A DNA stretch of 64,000 bases, taken from NCBI RefSeq assembly GCF_002243645.1, contig NZ_CP017704.1, forward strand, positions 3,304,001 to 3,368,000, written 5' to 3'. A program made the position numbers and the translations under genes. Positions 60,480 through 64,000 of the stretch are shown here, in pieces. Position 1 is the stretch's first letter. The number at the start of each line of letters is the position of its first letter. Origin of the DNA: Peribacillus simplex NBRC 15720 = DSM 1321. GTDB taxonomy: Bacteria > Bacillota > Bacilli > Bacillales > DSM-1321. The notes under the pieces are model-generated. The model saw only the letters and a list, made by a program, of their open reading frames with translations. It did no database searches and was not told the DNA's origin.

Positions 60480-60572
60480 TTAAGCTAACGGTTGCGTAGC
60501 TTAAGATTGGAACTGTCTTTTAGGTAGTTTTTTCTTTATGGAACTATCGTCGCAGGTTAGTTCAATAGTGGT
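60480..60572 (+). repeat. Repeat family 2, copy 3
   Basis: TAAGCTAACGGTTGCGTAGC, then AACTGTCTTTTAGGTAGTTT and TATGGAACTATCGTCGCAGG. It lies right after the MLTR-type gene; the AACTGTCTTTTAGGTAGTTTTTT stretch can form a terminator-like hairpin. The rest to 60706 shows nothing else. Confidence 0.65.
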
Positions 60573-60706
60573 TTCTGATTTTTATACCAATTTCGGGACG
60601 GGTTATCGTAGACAAGCTTGAAATTAGGTGTTTAAGAGCTAGGAGAACTATCCTATGAATAGTCGTAAGACAAAAAGTTGAATTGACTTTAGATAAAATT
60701 CATTAA

Positions 60707-60731
60707 AAAGTATCCTTAAAGGTAAGGATAC
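60707..60731 (-). terminator. Terminator after the DUF2269-like gene
   Basis: AAGTATCCTT / AAGGATACTT, 6-base loop; T-run on the minus strand. Confidence 0.85.
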
Positions 60732-60738
60732 TTACAAC

Positions 60739-61236
60739 TTATATTTCATTTTTCTTCATTCTCTGTCCCCAAGGCTTGAACACTGATATTATAAAAAGCG
60801 TTGTTAGAAAAATTATTTGTAAAACAATTCCTGTCATTAGTTGGTAGTGGTTTACAAAGAAGGCATCACTTAAAAACTTATCTGAGTCATTGAAACCTTT
60901 TAAGGTCCAAAAATAAATAAATAAAAATCCCAATGCCATACAAATCAACGTGATGATTTCCTTGAAAATAATCCAATAAAATTTAAGTAATCCCCATTTT
61001 GTTAGAATGGAAAGTAAAAATCCAGTAATAACTGTTCCAATAATCGAAACTCTACCTGCAGTTTGTTCAAGCCGCAACATGCTTAAATAGTACGCTTTTA
61101 TTGTCCCAATATCATTAGTCATTAGGACACTGATACTTAGTATTAAAAAAGTTACAGTAACGCCAAGCCAGATGGCAGAAAATAATATATGTGCAGTCAA
61201 CCACCATTTTTTCTGAGTTAAAGATAAGTGTTTCAA
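60739..61236 (-). CDS. Integral membrane protein, DUF2269-like
   Basis: 165 residues with four hydrophobic segments. N-terminal WWLTAHILFSAIWLGVTVTF with a membrane His, and RLEQTAGRVSIIGTVITGFL in the second span, resemble DUF2269 proteins. Start ATG follows AAGGAGAG. It is monocistronic and its role is unknown; heme or quinone binding is possible in similar four-helix proteins. Confidence 0.7.
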   Translation of the reverse strand: MKHLSLTQKKWWLTAHILFSAIWLGVTVTFLILSISVLMTNDIGTIKAYYLSMLRLEQTAGRVSIIGTVITGFLLSILTKWGLLKFYWIIFKEIITLICMALGFLFIYFWTLKGFNDSDKFLSDAFFVNHYQLMTGIVLQIIFLTTLFIISVFKPWGQRMKKNEI

Positions 61237-61340
61237 ATAAATCTCTCCTTAAAGATTTACAATAGGTATTTGTTTATTATTGCTATTAAAGAAATTATAG
61301 CATTGAGGAGGTAAGGTACAAGTATGAGTTTTATCTATAA

Positions 61341-61436
61341 CAGGAATTTAAAAACGGAAACCAGAACAATCTTATATTACTAACCGATTTATGGGAAGAA
61401 GCAAACATCCACCATTACTTAGCCGATAAATATTGA
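61341..61436 (+). pseudogene. Unidentified short coding-like remnant
   Basis: 31 codons with protein-like content (EFKNGNQNNLILLTDLWEEA, then NIHHYLADKY) between two stops, without a start. A 14-bp terminator follows, so it may be the end of a lost gene. No family recognised. Confidence 0.35.
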
Positions 61437-61439
61437 TTA

Positions 61440-61483
61440 AAAATGATATCTTAGAAAGTAAGTTAAGATATCATTTTTAAGCT
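61440..61483 (+). terminator. Terminator after the remnant
   Basis: A 14-bp perfect stem AAAATGATATCTTA / TAAGATATCATTTT. T-run follows. Confidence 0.75.
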
Positions 61484-61562
61484 AACGGGTGCGTTAGCTG
61501 AATATCAGTGCTGTCTTTGAGGCAGCTTTTTTTATGTAACTATCGGGGAAGGTTAGTGAAAG
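61480..61562 (+). repeat. Repeat family 2, copy 4
   Basis: AGCTAACGGGTGCGTTAGCTG is a nearly perfect inverted repeat; then GCTGTCTTTGAGGCAGCTTT (a hairpin with T-run) and TATCGGGGAAGGTTAG. The best preserved copy in the window. Confidence 0.72.
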
Positions 61563-61743
61563 AACAAAGTACATTTATTTTAGATATGTCTAAATCTGTA
61601 GTCCTTTTAATCTCAACTTTTACGTTAATCTAACCTGAATATGGAAAAATGTTCGTTTTTTGAAGGTGATTCATTTTTTTTGTTGTATTTTTAATAATTG
61701 GTAGATTAATAAAAAATATAGCGAAAAATGGAGGTAAATTCAC

Positions 61744-62604
61744 ATGTTTAACAATTGGAAAAAAACACTAATGGCTGGAATGATCAGCTTATCCTTGCTA
61801 GGTACAGGGTACGTCGGTCACGACCTAATCTCCTCGCAAAACGTATCGGCTGAACCCGCATCAGAAAATGCACCAGGGCATTTGAAAAATGTTGAGACTT
61901 CGCAGCTTGATGAAATAATCGAAAGAGGATACATTCGGGTAGGAATGACCGGGGACTACAAACCTTTTACCTATTTGAACCCGGAAACAAATGAGTATGA
62001 AGGCATCGACGTGGACGCTGCCAAAGAGCTTGGCAAAGACCTTGGTGTGGAGGTGGAATTTGTCGCTACCACATGGCCTACGATGATGAAAGACCTGAAA
62101 GCGGACAAATTTGATATCGCTGTGGGCGGTGTGACTCGCAACACAGCCAGACAAAAAAGCGCTTATGTATCCCAAGGTTACCTTTCATTCGGTAAGGTGC
62201 CTTTGATTCGCAAGGAAGATAAAGACAAGTATCTTACCATTGAAGATATCAACAAGCCTTCTGTCCGCATCGGCGTAAATCCAGGCGGAACGAACGAAGA
62301 ATTTGTCCTTCAGTATCTAAGCAATGCTAACGTAACGGTTGTAGAAAACAATCTTGATATCCCACATCTTGTTGCAGAAGGTACGTATGATGTTATGATC
62401 ACAGACACAGTAGAAGCAATGCTTTATGCAAAAGCTGATCCCAGATTGTATGCAGCTCTAACTGACAAGCCTTTCACAAACAGTGAAAAAGGTTATATGA
62501 TCCCACGAGGTGATTTCATTTATGCAAGCTACTTGGAAATGTGGATGGATGAAATGAGGCTCCAGGGAAAATTTGATGCACTCTACAAAAAGTGGATGGA
62601 ATAG
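61744..62604 (+). CDS. Cyclohexadienyl-dehydratase-like periplasmic-binding-fold protein
   Basis: 286 residues, ATG after GGAGG. A signal peptide (GMISLSLLGTGYVG; no lipobox Cys, so secreted or N-anchored) is followed by a type II binding fold, about 55-285. Compared with PheC of Pseudomonas it has RVGMTGDYKPFTYLNPETNE, TTWPTMMKDLKADKFDIAVG, the NPGGTNE motif with the Glu thought to be catalytic, VMITDTVEAML and SEKGYMIPRG. No permease or ATPase gene is near, which favours an enzyme over a transport receptor. PheC converts prephenate or arogenate to phenylpyruvate or phenylalanine. An ordinary amino-acid binding role is not excluded. Confidence 0.8.
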   Translation: MFNNWKKTLMAGMISLSLLGTGYVGHDLISSQNVSAEPASENAPGHLKNVETSQLDEIIERGYIRVGMTGDYKPFTYLNPETNEYEGIDVDAAKELGKDLGVEVEFVATTWPTMMKDLKADKFDIAVGGVTRNTARQKSAYVSQGYLSFGKVPLIRKEDKDKYLTIEDINKPSVRIGVNPGGTNEEFVLQYLSNANVTVVENNLDIPHLVAEGTYDVMITDTVEAMLYAKADPRLYAALTDKPFTNSEKGYMIPRGDFIYASYLEMWMDEMRLQGKFDALYKKWME

Positions 62605-62620
62605 AATATAGAGGTGCGCC

Positions 62621-62671
62621 CAAAAGCTACCCGTAATACTTTCGTGTCAGTTTCTAGGGTAGCTTTTTTTG
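62621..62671 (+). terminator. Terminator after the PheC-like gene
   Basis: AAAAGCTACCC / GGGTAGCTTTT with a loop of about 24 bases and seven T residues. Confidence 0.8.
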
Positions 62672-62707
62672 AATTAAAAAGAGCAAATTACTTCGCCTTT
62701 TTCTTGT

Positions 62708-62785
62708 TTCACTAACGGAGCTTTACTTGGAAAGTTGCTGAAGCAACCTTTTTGTTATGCAACTAACGGGGCAGTATAGTTGAAA
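62708..62785 (+). repeat. Repeat family 2, copy 5
   Basis: TTTCACTAACGGAGCTTTAC, then AAAGTTGCTGAAGCAACCTTTTT (a terminator-like hairpin) and CAACTAACGGGGCAGTATAG. Confidence 0.68.
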
Positions 62786-62864
62786 AAGGAACTTAAATTT
62801 AAATCTCGAATATCTAATGTAATCGGATAGCAAAAAATTTGATGACAGACAGGAGTTAGATACG

Positions 62865-63212
62865 ATGATAAAAGGTTTTGGAGGAATATTTTGGATAACT
62901 AAGAATCTTGAAGTTATAAAAAAATGGTACAGTGAAGTGTTGAAGATTGAAATAGAAAATTGGAATGGGACTGTGATAAAACCCCAATTAGGAAATGAGA
63001 CTATCTTTTCTTTCTTTACCGAGAATGACAGTCATTTTCCAACAGAACAACAAGTGATGTTAAATTTCCAAGTACATAATCTAAACGAGACTATTAAGCA
63101 TCTTGAACAAATTGGTGTACCTCTTGCAAAGAAAAAAGAGATTAGTGAATTTGGAAAGTTTATTTGGATTGAAGATCCTGAAGGTCGACTGGTCGAGCTT
63201 TGGGAGAAATAA
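62865..63212 (+). CDS. VOC (glyoxalase/bleomycin-resistance) family protein
   Basis: 115 residues, ATG after CAGGAG. One VOC module made of two beta-alpha-beta-beta-beta units: GFGGIFWITKNLEVIKKWYS and LNFQVHNLNETIKHLEQIGV, ending IWIEDPEGRLVELWE, where the terminal Glu is a metal ligand. Other family metal positions appear degenerate (no His in GFGGIFWIT). Function unknown; it may bind or detoxify a small molecule. Confidence 0.87.
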   Translation: MIKGFGGIFWITKNLEVIKKWYSEVLKIEIENWNGTVIKPQLGNETIFSFFTENDSHFPTEQQVMLNFQVHNLNETIKHLEQIGVPLAKKKEISEFGKFIWIEDPEGRLVELWEK

Positions 63213-63227
63213 CGAGTTGTAATTCAT

Positions 63228-63300
63228 TTGCTATTGAGCTAAAGGGTGCGTTAGTTACATAGGATGCCAAAGAAGACCACTTATAGGTGGTCTCTTTTAT
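63228..63300 (+). repeat. Repeat family 2, copy 6, with terminator
   Basis: GAGCTAAAGGGTGCGTTAG, then AAGACCACTTATAGGTGGTC followed by TCTTTTATTTG, a hairpin that ends the VOC unit. Confidence 0.68.
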
Positions 63301-64000
63301 TTGTTCAAAAATCAACATTAATCTTTAACAAACCCAAAAATTAAAGCAGCCATTCGGGTGTTCTCTTTTTTTGCGCCAGCGGAACGTATGTTCACATCTA
63401 CAGTGAATTAGGTTAATGTTGGAGCGTGGGATTGGACATTGGGGCAGATTTCAAGACATGATAACGCAAGCTAATAAAACTCGTCTTTTATATAGTCTGC
63501 TACAACAAAATGTATCACCTTTTTCATAGAAGCTCGTTCTCAATTACTTCAAAATTTTCGCATATAGAGGTATCGAAGCGAACCGATCCCTTGCTCTCCC
63601 CATCGCATGCGTGTGGGGGGACATTATTTCTCTCTTCTTCTCTCTTGTTGCCCTTTTTATAGTACCATGAAGTGTCGTGTGGGAGACACTCTGTTCCACC
63701 ATGAGGGAACTTAACTAGCACTTCGAATTTGAAGATTTAACTCTACAAGAGGGTCATTGGTCTAGGACAGTATAAAACACTGTAGCGGAACTTAATGGGT
63801 TTACTTTAGGAACGCAAACAATAAAAATAACTTTGGAAAGCACAGGCAAGTCTATTGTGCTTTGTAATCGCAAAATTGGGTTTTTCTGTTAAAATAAACT
63901 TGGTAGATTGTGAAAGCAAATCTTAAATTAACGGGGCAGTTTACTTGAATAAGGTTACAAATATCCAAAGTTTTCCGATTGTTTATTAAAATAATGAGCT
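63301..64000. other. Gene-poor right end of the window
   Basis: No well supported gene. Two short frames were considered: plus 63416-63529 (MLERGIGHWGRFQDMITQAN and so on) and minus 63524-63721 (MLVKFPHGGTECLPHDTSWY and so on). Neither has a ribosome site or recognised family; the second is followed by an ATGA overlap and a frame MKKVIHFVVADYIKDEFY, so a decayed gene pair is possible. A partial family 2 repeat (TTAACGGGGCAGTTTACTTG) lies at 63928-63948. Confidence 0.35.

Noticed and set aside
63524-63721. 65-codon minus-strand ORF at the right end
   Set aside because: GTG start without ribosome site, unusual composition and no recognised family; kept only as a possible remnant in the gap entry.

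Overview
This is a low-GC chromosomal window from an endospore-forming Bacillaceae. The exact taxon is inference; the mix of genes and intergenic repeats suggests the Bacillus simplex / Peribacillus group. Evidence: Gram-positive Shine-Dalgarno sites (AAAGGAGG) with many TTG and GTG starts; spore genes (CwlJ-type cortex hydrolase, LysM-GH18 SleL/YaaH-type lysin, GerAB-type permease); a ydaO-type c-di-AMP riboswitch on a Ktr potassium operon; T-box leaders; an RsbR paralogue; a CodY-like box before brnQ; and a SinI-like peptide. I see no rRNA, tRNA, phage, transposase or CRISPR array.

Layout. 0-4 kb: the 3' part of a teichoic-acid-type CDP-glycerol transferase fused to a GT4 glycosyltransferase, then galE (cell-envelope glycopolymers). 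4-11 kb: an ATP-grasp gene behind a T-box, a PhzF protein, a PadR / HAAS-pentapeptide / 32-residue membrane peptide operon, two SAM methyltransferases and an RsbR-type stress protein. 11-14 kb: ktrB-ktrA behind a c-di-AMP riboswitch. 14-21 kb: an MFS transporter behind a short T-box-like module, a TetR-controlled ABC exporter, a VanZ-like protein and a PepD-type dipeptidase. 21-31 kb: GntR regulator, spore lysin, second PhzF, second TetR/ABC exporter, TauE permease, and a LysE exporter divergent from an XRE-cupin regulator. 31-39 kb: two very large secreted proteins (cell-wall-associated 5'-nucleotidase and a multidomain nuclease) that together could degrade extracellular nucleic acid to nucleosides and phosphate. 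39-45 kb: sdaAB-sdaAA, DinB, brnQ, a lipoprotein and a SinI-like peptide. 45-52 kb: a hydrolase-TetR pair, then an operon of agmatinase-family ureohydrolase, APC permease and amidohydrolase, followed by a TetR gene; near-identical palindromes precede the operon and the TetR gene. 52-64 kb: a looser accessory region with gene remnants (SDR, LysE), many repeats, PadR/ABC-2 permease, cwlJ, an orphan gerAB, a fabF divergent from an MLTR-type regulator, a cyclohexadienyl-dehydratase-like binding protein and a VOC protein.

Two dispersed repeat families run through the intergenic spaces. Family 1 (about 180 bp, sometimes carrying its own terminator hairpin) is found at 4.1, 20.7-21.2, 41.8, 51.8-52.5 and, as a remnant, 58.1 kb. 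Family 2 (motifs CTAACGGGTGCGTTAG and AACGGGGCAG) is seen only to the right of 46.7 kb.

The best candidate for an undescribed system is the 46.8-51.8 kb catabolic operon with its matched TetR operators, followed by the T-box-controlled ATP-grasp gene and the fabF/MLTR pair. All functions are inferred from motifs read by eye; no database search was run.
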